A DNA stretch of 64,000 nucleotides from Oligoflexus sp. GTDB taxonomy: Bacteria; Bdellovibrionota_B; Oligoflexia; Oligoflexales; Oligoflexaceae. Each line of letters begins with the position of its first letter. Position 1 is the first letter of the stretch. The notes beneath the pieces were generated by a model that saw only the letters and a list, made by a program, of their open reading frames with translations, did not search any database and was not told the DNA's origin. Positions 1 through 8,335 of this stretch are shown piece after piece. The DNA lies in NCBI GenBank assembly GCA_014378195.1, contig JACMOC010000001.1, positions 1 to 64,000 of the forward strand, in the 5' to 3' direction. Position numbers and translations under genes: made by a program.

Positions 1-963
1 CCCCGTGATGGGTATACTCACGGCCCAGCATGTGGTCTCGGTCAGACCATAACCTTGATAAATAGGGAAACCGAAAACCTCTTCAAAATCCTTCCATGTC
101 GGGGCGGAAAGAGGGGCAGCTCCACAGAAACCAAAACGAACTTTTGCGCCCTTTACATCCTGACCTTTGGGGAAAATCTTCAAAAGCAAAGCCATGATCG
201 AGGGCACCAGACTACAGATCGTAACCTGGTGATCCTCCATGTTTTGCCAAAAAAGCTTCGCATTCTTGAAACTCAAGATATCAGAGAGATAAACACTCGC
301 GCCGGCGACGAACGGAACCAAGCCGGTGATCATCAAGGCATTCATATGGTGCGTAGGAAGCATGCACCAGAAACGGTCACTGGATAGCACTTCATAACGA
401 GCCGCGAGTGCTTGAGCATTGGACGTAAGGTTGCCGCTCGTGAGCGTCACGCATTTGTTGGTGCCAGTCGTCCCCGACGTGTAGATCATGAGGTTGACGT
501 CGTCGGCTTCACCGCCATCGAGGGCCTGGGCCTGGGGACTTGCATCAAGGCTTTTTAAAACCTCACTAAGGACGACCGAGGGCTTTTGACCCGAGTACTT
601 CGGAAGCTCAACACGATCGAGAATAATCGTCAGGGAGGGGCTGCAGTCTTCGAGTATAAATGCCAGCTCATCGCGATGGAGATCCGGATCGAGCGGCACA
701 AGAGTTGCTCGACGCGCGCTGCATGCGATAAGCAGGGGATAAACGAGCCAGTGATTCCTTATGACAAAGGCCACACGAGCCTTCTTGGCGACTTTATGAG
801 CGTCAAGAATCAGCGTAAGCTTCTCGGCAACGGCCAGAACGTCGGCATACGTTAAGACTTTGCCCGACTCCATATGGGTGAGGAACGTGGAGGCGCCTCG
901 AGTCTGGACGTTTTGTGACAATACCTGGAGCAAGGGATTGGTGCTTACGCTGATTGAGGTCAC
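1..963 (-). CDS. AMP-dependent acyl-CoA/acyl-ACP synthetase (C-terminus cut by window edge)
   Basis: Adenylate-forming ligase of the ANL superfamily. It activates a carboxylic acid with ATP and passes it to CoA or, given the neighbour, to an acyl carrier protein. About 321 codons are visible. The P-loop-like motif MIYTSGTTGTNK lies about residue 167 and the adenylate motif YQGYGLTETT near the window edge; the C-terminal lid domain lies outside. A GTG start at 963 is chosen because AAGGAA (971-976) sits 7 nt upstream. The only ATG nearby leads into a different frame that is soon scrambled. It is the third gene of a minus-strand operon after the acyl carrier protein and a condensation-type transferase, 42 bp behind the latter. 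The substrate cannot be read from this part. Family assignment is secure. Confidence 0.9.
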   Translation of the reverse strand, partial: MTSISVSTNPLLQVLSQNVQTRGASTFLTHMESGKVLTYADVLAVAEKLTLILDAHKVAKKARVAFVIRNHWLVYPLLIACSARRATLVPLDPDLHRDELAFILEDCSPSLTIILDRVELPKYSGQKPSVVLSEVLKSLDASPQAQALDGGEADDVNLMIYTSGTTGTNKCVTLTSGNLTSNAQALAARYEVLSSDRFWCMLPTHHMNALMITGLVPFVAGASVYLSDILSFKNAKLFWQNMEDHQVTICSLVPSIMALLLKIFPKGQDVKGAKVRFGFCGAAPLSAPTWKDFEEVFGFPIYQGYGLTETTCWAVSIPITG

Positions 964-1005
964 GGGACATTTCCTTATCAGAAACACGGTTATGGGTTGG
1001 GAGCT

Positions 1006-2190
1006 TCAGGCTGGTATTTCGTCAAGCGTCTTGCTAACGAGACTTACCACCTGAGCGAGTTGAGCCTCACTCAAAAAGTTCTGATTGCCAAAAACCACGA
1101 GGTCATGGTTAAAGCCGACGTTGATCGAGGATATTGCCAGAGCTGCCATTTTAAATCGGGCAGGCAGATACCCAAGAGATCGATGACGGAAACCGGGACA
1201 CGAAAGGACTTCCCCGCCAGGCAATGAGGCATGACTTATAAACACCGAACAGAAACCCTTGCGAAAATACCTCTGATAAAAATAAAGGAGGTCTACAAGG
1301 CGGCGTAAGATGATCATGGGGATCCATAGGCCCTTTTTTTCTGCTGGATCCATAAAGAGCATATCTTTGCCGACGAGGCTCTTGAACATCATCTTTTGAA
1401 CCTCCTCAACCGTCTCGCCTGGCCGCACGTCGAGGAAAAGCGGATAACTTAAGTTGCCTGTCGAGCGCACGTCTCGCTTGTAATTGCGCACGTCCGTGGG
1501 GATCATAAAACGGAGGGTTCGCCCTTGACCCAGCGCGTTGGTGATGCCGACAGCTATCTTCGCCGCAACGGCCTGCGGCTTCTGAGCCAAGGTCCTTTGG
1601 TATCGGGCTTCATGCACGTCCGGACCACCGCTTGGCATTTCCGCAAAAAGAGGAGGAAAATCAAAGGCAAGTGGCTTTCGATAACGTTCCCCGACCACCT
1701 TTTCCAAAAATTCAGAGTCATTCAATTCGCTCGCCGCGCCTTTAAGGGGTTCTTTGCGGAGGGCACGGAAAATATCTTCGATAAAAAGGAACAGACCTCC
1801 GCCGTCCATCACACTATGCAAAGCGCGAAAAACGATCCGGGTGTTTGGTTCATCAGTCCAGAGAATCTCGACCGTTGGGCCTTGGCGAGGATCGAGATAT
1901 CGTTGGCACTCTATGGGCAGCGGCGCATTGCGATCCCACTGAATCGTGCGGACCGGCGGAACGGCCCCCTTTGCTTCCCAATACGAACGACCAAGATGCC
2001 CTTTCAGAATAAGGCGCGAACCAGGATTCGCGCGGGAAGCCGTGCGGATGGCATCCTCCAAAACGTTTTTTTCCAGACGGCCTTCACCCTCTAGAAGGTA
2101 CTGAACCACAATTCCTTGTCCATCTCGTCTCAGACTTGCGAGATAAAGCCGTTCCGAAAAGGACAACCGTCTCCGATACGTTTCCGTCAT
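1006..2190 (-). CDS. Stand-alone condensation-domain-type acyltransferase
   Basis: A 394-aa soluble protein with no signal peptide. Its key motif is LHSVMDGGG at about residues 124-132, which matches the HHxxxDG active site of the condensation/PapA/wax-ester-synthase acyltransferase superfamily. The catalytic His and structural Asp are kept; the first His is Leu. Length fits a single pseudo-dimeric condensation unit (about 400-450 aa). Such enzymes move an acyl group from a carrier protein or CoA to an amine or alcohol. It lies between an acyl carrier protein gene (11 bp upstream) and an AMP ligase gene, so a three-part activate-carry-transfer system is a fair inference. The acceptor is unknown. 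A WES/DGAT-like role is an alternative, but the neighbouring carrier protein makes it less likely. Confidence 0.72.
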   Translation of the reverse strand: MTETYRRRLSFSERLYLASLRRDGQGIVVQYLLEGEGRLEKNVLEDAIRTASRANPGSRLILKGHLGRSYWEAKGAVPPVRTIQWDRNAPLPIECQRYLDPRQGPTVEILWTDEPNTRIVFRALHSVMDGGGLFLFIEDIFRALRKEPLKGAASELNDSEFLEKVVGERYRKPLAFDFPPLFAEMPSGGPDVHEARYQRTLAQKPQAVAAKIAVGITNALGQGRTLRFMIPTDVRNYKRDVRSTGNLSYPLFLDVRPGETVEEVQKMMFKSLVGKDMLFMDPAEKKGLWIPMIILRRLVDLLYFYQRYFRKGFCSVFISHASLPGGEVLSCPGFRHRSLGYLPARFKMAALAISSINVGFNHDLVVFGNQNFLSEAQLAQVVSLVSKTLDEIPA

Positions 2191-2201
2191 GATTCGGCAC
2201 C

Positions 2202-2462
2202 CTAGGCTTTGTGGTATTTCTTATCGATCGCGACCTCGGAAATCGTCGCGGGACTTTCGAACAGGCTCAATTCGAGCGTATTGACGTCAACCGACACCCC
2301 AAATGCGGACTCGACCAGCGACAGGACCGTGACCATTGCAAAAGAATCGAGCAGGCCAGACGAAAGGAGCGCGGTATCCGCCTTGAGATCCATATCGCTC
2401 AGGGTGGGAAACTCCTCTTCGAGGAGACCAATAATTTTCTTCACGGCTTCCGATCGATCCAC
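2202..2462 (-). CDS. Acyl/peptidyl carrier protein
   Basis: An 86-aa acidic helical protein typical of acyl or peptidyl carrier proteins. The phosphopantetheine site is LLSSGLLDSFAMV, with the Ser of DSF (family DSL) as expected attachment point. Reading upstream in frame would give 51 more residues, but they are basic and unlike the family. The GTG at 2462 is preceded by AGGAGA (2469-2474) at 6-nt spacing, so I take the short form. First gene of a minus-strand operon followed by the acyltransferase and the AMP ligase, facing a divergent plus-strand operon. It probably holds the acyl or aminoacyl intermediate loaded by the ligase. The stand-alone form and the partners make a secondary-metabolite carrier more likely than the housekeeping fatty-acid carrier. 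Confidence 0.85.
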   Translation of the reverse strand: MDRSEAVKKIIGLLEEEFPTLSDMDLKADTALLSSGLLDSFAMVTVLSLVESAFGVSVDVNTLELSLFESPATISEVAIDKKYHKA

Positions 2463-2560
2463 GGGCCTTCTCCTAAGTTTACTGCATATGGCGCTTCTCT
2501 TAAGTCGCATTGAACAGAGAGTGAAGTCTTCTTGAGCAAAGCTCATGCGAAGGGCTACAG

Positions 2561-2566
2561 TATAAT
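2561..2566 (+). promoter_or_regulatory. Candidate -10 box for the plus-strand operon
   Basis: A perfect TATAAT ends 29 nt before the TTG start of the carbamoyltransferase homologue, inside the 133-bp divergent gap. No good -35 element is visible at 16-18 nt upstream, so this is a suggestion only. Confidence 0.35.
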
Positions 2567-2595
2567 AACGCAAATCGTGTCTGGGGAGAACATAC

Positions 2596-4380
2596 TTGAA
2601 CATCATTGGACTCACCGCCTTTCACGGGGCTTCCTCTGCGGCTCTTCTTCAAAATGGGGCAATGGTCGCCGCAATTCAGGAAGAACGCCTCACCCGCGTG
2701 CCTTGGGACAGACGCATCCCCATCAATGCCTTTCGGGCCTGCCTCGAACTTGGAAAAATCGCAAATCCCTCCCAAGTCGATGCACTGGCGTTCTACCGGG
2801 ACCCTTATAAAAAGCGCGAAAGACAGATACGTTCAGGCCTTGACCCCGCACTTGATATTTCTCTCGGATGGCTCGACCCCTTGCGCGCCGAAGATGAAAT
2901 CAAAAGATTTTTAGGTTATGACGGGCCTATCTATTATTTTGATTATCTGGAATCTTTTGCAGCAGGGTCAGTCGGATCTGAGTGCGCCGTCCTCAGCCTT
3001 TGTTCAATTGGAGATAACGAGAGTGTGGCCTGGGGAGCATGGTCTGACCATAAGATTACATGGTCTGGATTCCGGCCTTTTCCCCATTCACCAGATATGT
3101 TCCTAAGCCTTGTCTGTCAATTCCTCGGTTTCGATCCTCTTCGCGACGAAAAAAAGGTCTTCGCTTTGAGCCTCACGGGCCACCCAAGGTTCCAAACTCA
3201 AATGAATCAAATACACAAAGATGTGTCGCCGACTCACTACGAAATCGATGTGCGTTTCGGTCAATTTACTCAGTCCGAAATTCTCTATAGCCAAGCTTTT
3301 GTGGACCTCATGGGCTGCCCACCCCGTTCGCCTCAGGACCCTTTTGAAGCGGTTCATCGCGATATCGCGGCCAGCGCCATTGCACTGTACGAAAAGGTCC
3401 TGCTCAGCTATCTCACGCTTCTTTCTCTCGCATCAAAAAACAGGCGTCGTCTCAAGATCTCATCAAGCATAGGCGAGCTCATCCTCGCAAGGCATACAAA
3501 TCTGCCTTTTGCAGGCTTCGATTTTTCGTCGCCGGCGGACGAAAGCCGAGCCGCTATCGGCGCCGCTGTCCTAGCCTCTCGGAAACTTGACCCCAGCACT
3601 GATATCGTCATACCGACATCATTAGTCCTTTCCCCAAGCCCGACCAAGCTCTCTATCGAACGGACGATGAAAGCTAGCGGATTGGTTCTGAGCCACTTTC
3701 CAGGTGATAGAGACCGTCAGGTAACGGCCCTGGTTGAGCGGCTTTCCGCCTTTAAGTCGCTTGCTCTGTTTCAAGGTCCTGACCAAATCGCTTCGGCCTC
3801 GCCTGGTGCTCGTTCCATACTTGTAAATCCCTTAAATCCTGACGCTCTCGCAAACCTGAGCACTCAAGGCGTTAAGCTGTCTGAGCAGTTTGGGGCGACG
3901 ATCTTCGTCCTCGCCGCCTTCGCGAAAAACGACTGGGGGATCGACGCTGATCAACTCTGGCTTCAGGCTGATTTTCCCAAGGCGATTCAGAATTCAGGGC
4001 TGAAACATTGTTCCTATCTCGAGGTCAAAATCATCGCGGACCGGCACCAGTCGTTCCTCCATGATTTGCTTGTGGCCTTTTTCCAGAAGACATCCTGCGC
4101 CTTCCTTTTAGCGACGCCTTTCGCCGTTGGATCAGAGCCGAAGGTCGCAGCGACTGAGGATGCATTGAGGTCTATGGTCAAATCCCAGTTGGACACGCTG
4201 GCTTTTGAGGACTACGTTCTCGACAAAACCAACATCCCACTATCGCTCCGCAAACCACCAACAGCTGATCCTATGGAACGAGGCGATACAAGAGCCAATC
4301 ATCCACTCGTCGTTCAAAGGCCGGAACGGCTAAGGCCGGCGGAAAGCATGTTGCCTCGCGGTATCAATCTCTTTCAATAA
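2596..4380 (+). CDS. NodU/CmcH-type carbamoyltransferase homologue, probably inactive
   Basis: A 594-aa protein with the two-domain layout of NodU/TobZ O-carbamoyltransferases. The N-terminus (IIGLTAFHGASSAALL, then QEERLTRVPWDRRIPINAF) matches the family well, as does FPHSPDMFLSLVCQFLGF at about 162-179. A weaker C-terminal YrdC-like domain is seen around GARSILVNP. However, the family's DHHLxHAAS metal-binding segment reads DYLESFAAG at 116-124, so both histidines are gone. The following DGVGE reads CSIGD, KVMGLAPYG reads KVFALSLTG, and GPRALGxRSIL reads ASASPGARSIL. The enzyme family carbamoylates hydroxyls in antibiotics and Nod factors; this copy has probably lost or changed that chemistry. 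TTG start with GGGGAG 6-7 nt upstream. The SGNH gene follows 14 bp later. Family secure, function uncertain. Confidence 0.75.
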   Translation: MNIIGLTAFHGASSAALLQNGAMVAAIQEERLTRVPWDRRIPINAFRACLELGKIANPSQVDALAFYRDPYKKRERQIRSGLDPALDISLGWLDPLRAEDEIKRFLGYDGPIYYFDYLESFAAGSVGSECAVLSLCSIGDNESVAWGAWSDHKITWSGFRPFPHSPDMFLSLVCQFLGFDPLRDEKKVFALSLTGHPRFQTQMNQIHKDVSPTHYEIDVRFGQFTQSEILYSQAFVDLMGCPPRSPQDPFEAVHRDIAASAIALYEKVLLSYLTLLSLASKNRRRLKISSSIGELILARHTNLPFAGFDFSSPADESRAAIGAAVLASRKLDPSTDIVIPTSLVLSPSPTKLSIERTMKASGLVLSHFPGDRDRQVTALVERLSAFKSLALFQGPDQIASASPGARSILVNPLNPDALANLSTQGVKLSEQFGATIFVLAAFAKNDWGIDADQLWLQADFPKAIQNSGLKHCSYLEVKIIADRHQSFLHDLLVAFFQKTSCAFLLATPFAVGSEPKVAATEDALRSMVKSQLDTLAFEDYVLDKTNIPLSLRKPPTADPMERGDTRANHPLVVQRPERLRPAESMLPRGINLFQ

Positions 4381-4394
4381 CATTGGGACAACAT

Positions 4395-6314
4395 ATGACT
4401 CTAAAGGCTGATTCGATATTGGACTGGAAGCCGAACCTCAAGGACGGAGAACTCATCTTCGAACGCCGAGATTTTTTTCGAGGCAAACCCAAAATTATCA
4501 AAGCCAAAAAAGGCGAGGGCGTCTTTCGGGTTCTTCTCTTCGGTGAATCGGTGGCCGCTGGATTCCCGTTAGCCCCGGCCTTTACGCCGACGACGATACT
4601 TGAGGATATGCTCAGATCAAGGGTCGATGAACCGACTTTGATCGAAGTCATCGACCTTTCGGCGCCTGCCATGGCTCCTTCAGATCAACTACGAGTCTGT
4701 GAAGCTGCGGCCCAGCTTCAGCCGGATGTCTGCGTTTTCATGCAAGGCCTCGCCTGGTATCTCGGGCTTGCCCTCGAGGCGACTTTCCCCGCTCCTGATC
4801 GCGTTCGTGAAAGCGCAGTTTTACGAACGGGTGGATTGCGCGGTTCGCGTGAACGTTATCTTCGCGAGCTTGCCTCGCAGGCGAAGGTCATGGCTGAGAC
4901 CCTGGCTGACCTCAGCCACTCCATGGGTGCTCAGTCCGTATTTGTTATTTCCGGCTATAACCATCAATGGGAGCGACGCACACCGCCTCCGATACTCGGC
5001 GGAGAGCAAACGAACACGTGGTTTGAACTCTTTGAGCAATCGCAAAGCGCTTTGATGGCGGGTGATGATCAAAAAGCACTACAAATCGCGGCAGCCATGA
5101 AGGCGCTTGAGGGTATCCCGCTGAGCTCGACTCCCGAGAGGATAGAAGCGAAAGTTTTTCAGGCCCGGGGCCTTTGGTCGAAAGCAACTGCCGCTGCTAC
5201 GGCGGCCACAGACGCATCCTGCTGGCACAGTCACTCCTGGTCGATGCCTCAGCACCATAGCTGGGTCTGCGACGCTATGTATAAAGCGGCTCCGCGTCAC
5301 AACACTCCTGTCGTTGATCTGCGCAAAGTATTCGCTGATCATTGGCAAACGCCTTTCCTCGACTACCGCATGTACTACGATCATGTGCATTTTACGGTGG
5401 AAGGAGCTCAGGTCGCTCTCACGGCAGTCGCCAATACGATCGTGAAACTTCCTAAAAGTCCCGCGGTAGGATGGAATGAAAAACCCTTTGTTTTGCCAAG
5501 CCCTCCCTCGCTTCTCAAGGCTAGCGCCCTATTTCAAGGCGCCTTCTGGATTAGCCAATTCTGCCCTCCTCTCCTGAAAGACGATCTTGAATCACTCCTT
5601 TGCGAACAACTGCGGCCCTTGACCCAGGATAAAAATATGCTCCTGGTTCTCAAGGATTTTCTAAAAACGCGAACGTTGGACTGCTCGCCCGCGCTTCACC
5701 CGGCCATGGTGCAAGCATCCAAAATACCGGGAATATCAACGGTTTTAGGCGGTAAACGGCTCAATCGGGCGTTATGCCACTCAATCTTCACCGTCTTAAA
5801 TGAAGTTGGAGATGGCGATGCCGATATTATCCTGAACGATCTCATAGAGAGCTATCAAGCTCGTCTATTGGAAGGCGTGGACATCAGCCAGGCTTTTTTC
5901 AGGGATTGGTATTGGGAATTCAGCGCGATCGCTTTTAACGATTCTCAGCAAAGGCAGGGTTCGCCGTTTTACAAGGCTTTTTGGCCTGCATCGACCTTCA
6001 GTTTTTTTGCGGATGGGACGACCGCGCTTCGCCTGGAAATCCAGGCACGGATTCCGATAGGTACGGATCGAGTGGAAATTGAAGTGAACGGAACGTCCGA
6101 GGGTTTCGTTGATCTCAGCACGCGGTGGGAGGAGCGTACTTTGGTTTTGAAGAGTATAAGCCGGGGGCTTAACACGGTGGCGATTAAATGGCCAAAGCTA
6201 GGACCAGACGATGCAGCACTCTCGCAGCTGATCGAAGCCTTTGGTCAAGGACGGGATGCCGACATCTTTCGTGTTCATGGAGACATTTATTCACTTCGCG
6301 TAATAGCCGTTTAG
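4395..6314 (+). CDS. SGNH/GDSL hydrolase-like protein with large novel C-terminal region
   Basis: A 639-aa cytoplasmic-looking protein. Block I of SGNH hydrolases is seen as LLFGESVAAGFP at about residues 46-57 (Ser nucleophile in GES). The Asp-x-x-His pair appears in YDHVHFTVEGAQ at about 329-340. An ATG at 4395 is preferred over a TTG 12 bp earlier because GGGAC lies 5 nt before it. The last 280 residues match no family I know and end in a beta-rich segment that could bind a ligand. SGNH enzymes remove or transfer acyl groups on sugars, lipids or peptides. The gene is 14 bp after the carbamoyltransferase homologue and its stop overlaps by 3 bp the stop of the convergent desaturase remnant. 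It may edit the acyl product of the divergent operon; that is inference. Confidence 0.65.
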   Translation: MTLKADSILDWKPNLKDGELIFERRDFFRGKPKIIKAKKGEGVFRVLLFGESVAAGFPLAPAFTPTTILEDMLRSRVDEPTLIEVIDLSAPAMAPSDQLRVCEAAAQLQPDVCVFMQGLAWYLGLALEATFPAPDRVRESAVLRTGGLRGSRERYLRELASQAKVMAETLADLSHSMGAQSVFVISGYNHQWERRTPPPILGGEQTNTWFELFEQSQSALMAGDDQKALQIAAAMKALEGIPLSSTPERIEAKVFQARGLWSKATAAATAATDASCWHSHSWSMPQHHSWVCDAMYKAAPRHNTPVVDLRKVFADHWQTPFLDYRMYYDHVHFTVEGAQVALTAVANTIVKLPKSPAVGWNEKPFVLPSPPSLLKASALFQGAFWISQFCPPLLKDDLESLLCEQLRPLTQDKNMLLVLKDFLKTRTLDCSPALHPAMVQASKIPGISTVLGGKRLNRALCHSIFTVLNEVGDGDADIILNDLIESYQARLLEGVDISQAFFRDWYWEFSAIAFNDSQQRQGSPFYKAFWPASTFSFFADGTTALRLEIQARIPIGTDRVEIEVNGTSEGFVDLSTRWEERTLVLKSISRGLNTVAIKWPKLGPDDAALSQLIEAFGQGRDADIFRVHGDIYSLRVIAV

Positions 6315-6998
6315 GGCTTATCAGAAGCATCCATGATCTGCCCGAGGCGCCAAAGTAAAAAAAGTTCGATCACGGCGGTGGTAGCAACAAGCGGCCACAG
6401 CCTGACCTCTGGGGCTAGGGAAACACCCGCGAATCCTAGTAAAATCGCCATTATAAAGTATAGGAGGATAGTGTTTTTTCGGCCATCCAGGATAGGCGGA
6501 TCAAACTTGGGCCGTCCTTCGGTACGAGGGATCGGCTTGGGTCCGGAGGGATCCCAGCCGGGAGGCATAAACCAAAGTTTCAGCCGATCTGTGGCTTTCG
6601 GCAGGGCCTTCGCCTGACGCAGAAGAGAACCAAACACATTGAAATTCGCTGCAATCAGATTCCAGCTTCGAAAGGCATCGATTACACCAAAACACGCCTT
6701 TTCAACTTCCGGCGTAAAGGTTCCGAACATCCGGTCCCAAATAATGAAAATAGCACCATAATTCATGTCCAAGTATTGATGATTAGTTCCATGATGGACC
6801 CGATGCGAGGATGGGGTGTTTATGATGAACTCAATCCAAGGCGGTAGTCTCTGTACAACTTCGGTATGAAGCCAAAATTGATAAGCAAGAACAAAGGCAA
6901 AGGCGCAAAAACCCTGGATGCCAAAGTCTACGATATGTGCGTGGATACGGACTGCGATGGTTGCTGCACACGAAATTCCAAGAGCACTGGATTCCTTA
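6311..6998 (-). pseudogene. Sterol desaturase/fatty acid hydroxylase, N-terminal half missing
   Basis: Integral-membrane di-iron hydroxylase family remnant. Reading from the stop at 6311 upstream, the frame contains the C-terminal His box SSHRVHHGTNHQYLDMNYG, then IIWDRMFGTF, which is hallmark sequence for the family, and ends with two membrane segments. Upstream similarity runs through AYQFWLHTEV and fades near 6990. The frame is closed by a TGA that overlaps the end of the next gene. The first two His boxes and about half the usual length are absent, and no start codon with a ribosome site precedes the conserved part. An internal ATG at 6772 would drop the last His box too. A deletion that fused this remnant to the tail of the hydrolase is the simplest reading. 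Confidence 0.7.
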
Positions 6999-7748
6999 TT
7001 TCATATTGGCCTCCCAAAAAGCAATTGTAGGTGCTGTGATTTCGTGAGCACAATGTGAGGCACCCGGATAGACCTTCTTGCTGACGTCAAAGCCGTTTTT
7101 AGCATAATAATTGCAGGACTTTTCTTCCCCACTTAAAAGAAAATCTTGGTCTCCATAGTTGAAGAAGATCTTTATCTTGTTACGGACGATCGCATCTTTA
7201 TAATCCCAGACTTTGTTCTCATCTCTCCAGAATGTGGAAGCGCCGCAACTCAATGCGAAGAGCCCGGGAAACCGTCCCGCTACAATCGGTATGTAGGAGC
7301 TAGCCATAAACCAAGGCCCACCGGAGGTACCAAAATACAGAAGGTTGTCGGATGGTGTCGCATACGCTTTAATAAACTCGCCAACGAGTTTAGCCAGCTT
7401 CTCAGCGTCTTCAGGTTGTGCGGCTCCGTAGGATTGTTCGTCAGGGCCATCATCAGCATATTTAGCTGTCGACAGAGGAAGTACGAGCAAAACCTTATGG
7501 GCTGCGGCCCAGGCCACGAATGGACTCACGACAAACGGGTCCTTCCAGTCAGCTGCTGTGTCTCCATGAAGGTAAAAAGCAAGACGAGTTGGCTTTACAC
7601 CATCAGGCAGAGGAACAAATTTTACTTTTACACCTTGGACGAGCGACTCGCATATTTTACCGGTTTTGGCAATGGGAGCGGATTGCGTGCAAGCTATACC
7701 TACATCTGCGAGAAAAACGCGAAAATGAAACCAAAAAATATGGGGATT
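6996..7748 (-). pseudogene. Alpha/beta-hydrolase lipoprotein with damaged 5' end
   Basis: The body is a complete alpha/beta hydrolase: oxyanion region AFYLHGDTAADW, nucleophile elbow GTSGGPW, acid in NYGDQDFLL and histidine in GASHCAHEI. It resembles esterase/PHB-depolymerase-like secreted hydrolases. The frame is open from 7748 and begins with a lipoprotein-like stretch ending in VGIACTQSAP, but it has no ATG, GTG or TTG before a GTG at 7529, which would lose the first strand and oxyanion loop. A hydrophobic signal-like segment (KIPIFFGFIFAFFSQ) lies in another frame just upstream, so a one-base frameshift near 7700-7715 in the signal peptide is likely. It might still be made from a non-standard start. 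Flanked by the desaturase remnant and DoxX, also damaged or ambiguous at their 5' ends. Confidence 0.6.
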
Positions 7749-7811
7749 TTATCGTATGTTCAAAGAGGAGCCGCCTAAAGCCTTGGAAGCTGCGTAAGGC
7801 CACGCCGTCTA

Positions 7812-8201
7812 CTATTTGCGAATCGGTAAAAGACTGTGTAACCGAGGCTCGCGAAGATACAATCCTAGCCATATCAACAAACCAAGTGCAACTTGCATCA
7901 TGACATTCTGCTCAACACGAAGATGGGCAAGGATAGTTCCGCCCATGTAGCCCGTGAAAAGCACCACACCAAGAACTGATGTGGCGGGTATTGAGTAAGT
8001 GACAACACAAAGAATTTCGAGCGCAGCTAAGATAAGCAAAATCGTTCCAGGTAGACCAATGCCTGCCATCTGCTCGACGATTTGAGGATAGAAAACTTCG
8101 GGAAACATTTTTACCAGTGCGTTATAATCGAAAAACACGCAGACTAATCCTGAAACGATACGGCCAACCCAAATAGATTTTGACGTTTTCGCCTTGCCCA
8201 C
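7812..8201 (-). CDS. DoxX-like four-helix membrane protein
   Basis: A 129-aa protein with four predicted membrane helices (roughly residues 12-28, 50-68, 75-93, 100-116). The DoxX_2-type pattern is seen in a first helix followed by FDYNALVKMFPEVF and a later IPATSVLGVVLFTGYMGGTILAHLR-like segment. DoxX proteins are poorly understood inner-membrane proteins linked to redox or sulfur stress. The start is unclear. The GTG at 8201 overlaps an AGGAGG (8201-8206), leaving no spacer. A second GTG at 8221 has a strong GGGAGGTGA just ahead but reads only 25 codons in another frame. A frameshift between the two, or a short leader peptide, would explain this. Neighbours downstream are two decaying genes. 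Confidence 0.7.
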   Translation of the reverse strand: MGKAKTSKSIWVGRIVSGLVCVFFDYNALVKMFPEVFYPQIVEQMAGIGLPGTILLILAALEILCVVTYSIPATSVLGVVLFTGYMGGTILAHLRVEQNVMMQVALGLLIWLGLYLREPRLHSLLPIRK

Positions 8202-8270
8202 CTCCTGGATGTGTTCGACACTTCACCTCCCTTTCTATAGTGAGGCGGAACCTGAATGCGCGCCAAAATT

Positions 8271-8306
8271 TAAAAAAATCCGGTTGCAATCGCAGCCGGA
8301 TTTTTC
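8271..8306 (-). terminator. Intrinsic terminator after yebC
   Basis: On the minus strand, ATCCGG, a C/A mismatch, TGC, loop GATT, GCA and CCGGAT form a stem that is followed by a run of seven T. It lies 30 bp beyond the yebC stop. Confidence 0.75.
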
Positions 8307-8335
8307 GGGGTAAAAATTGAGACGTTTCGCTCGAA

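Noticed and set aside
1525..2094. Long plus-strand reading frame
   Set aside because: It lies inside the acyltransferase gene on the other strand, whose motifs and neighbours are clear; the plus frame has no ribosome site or family match.
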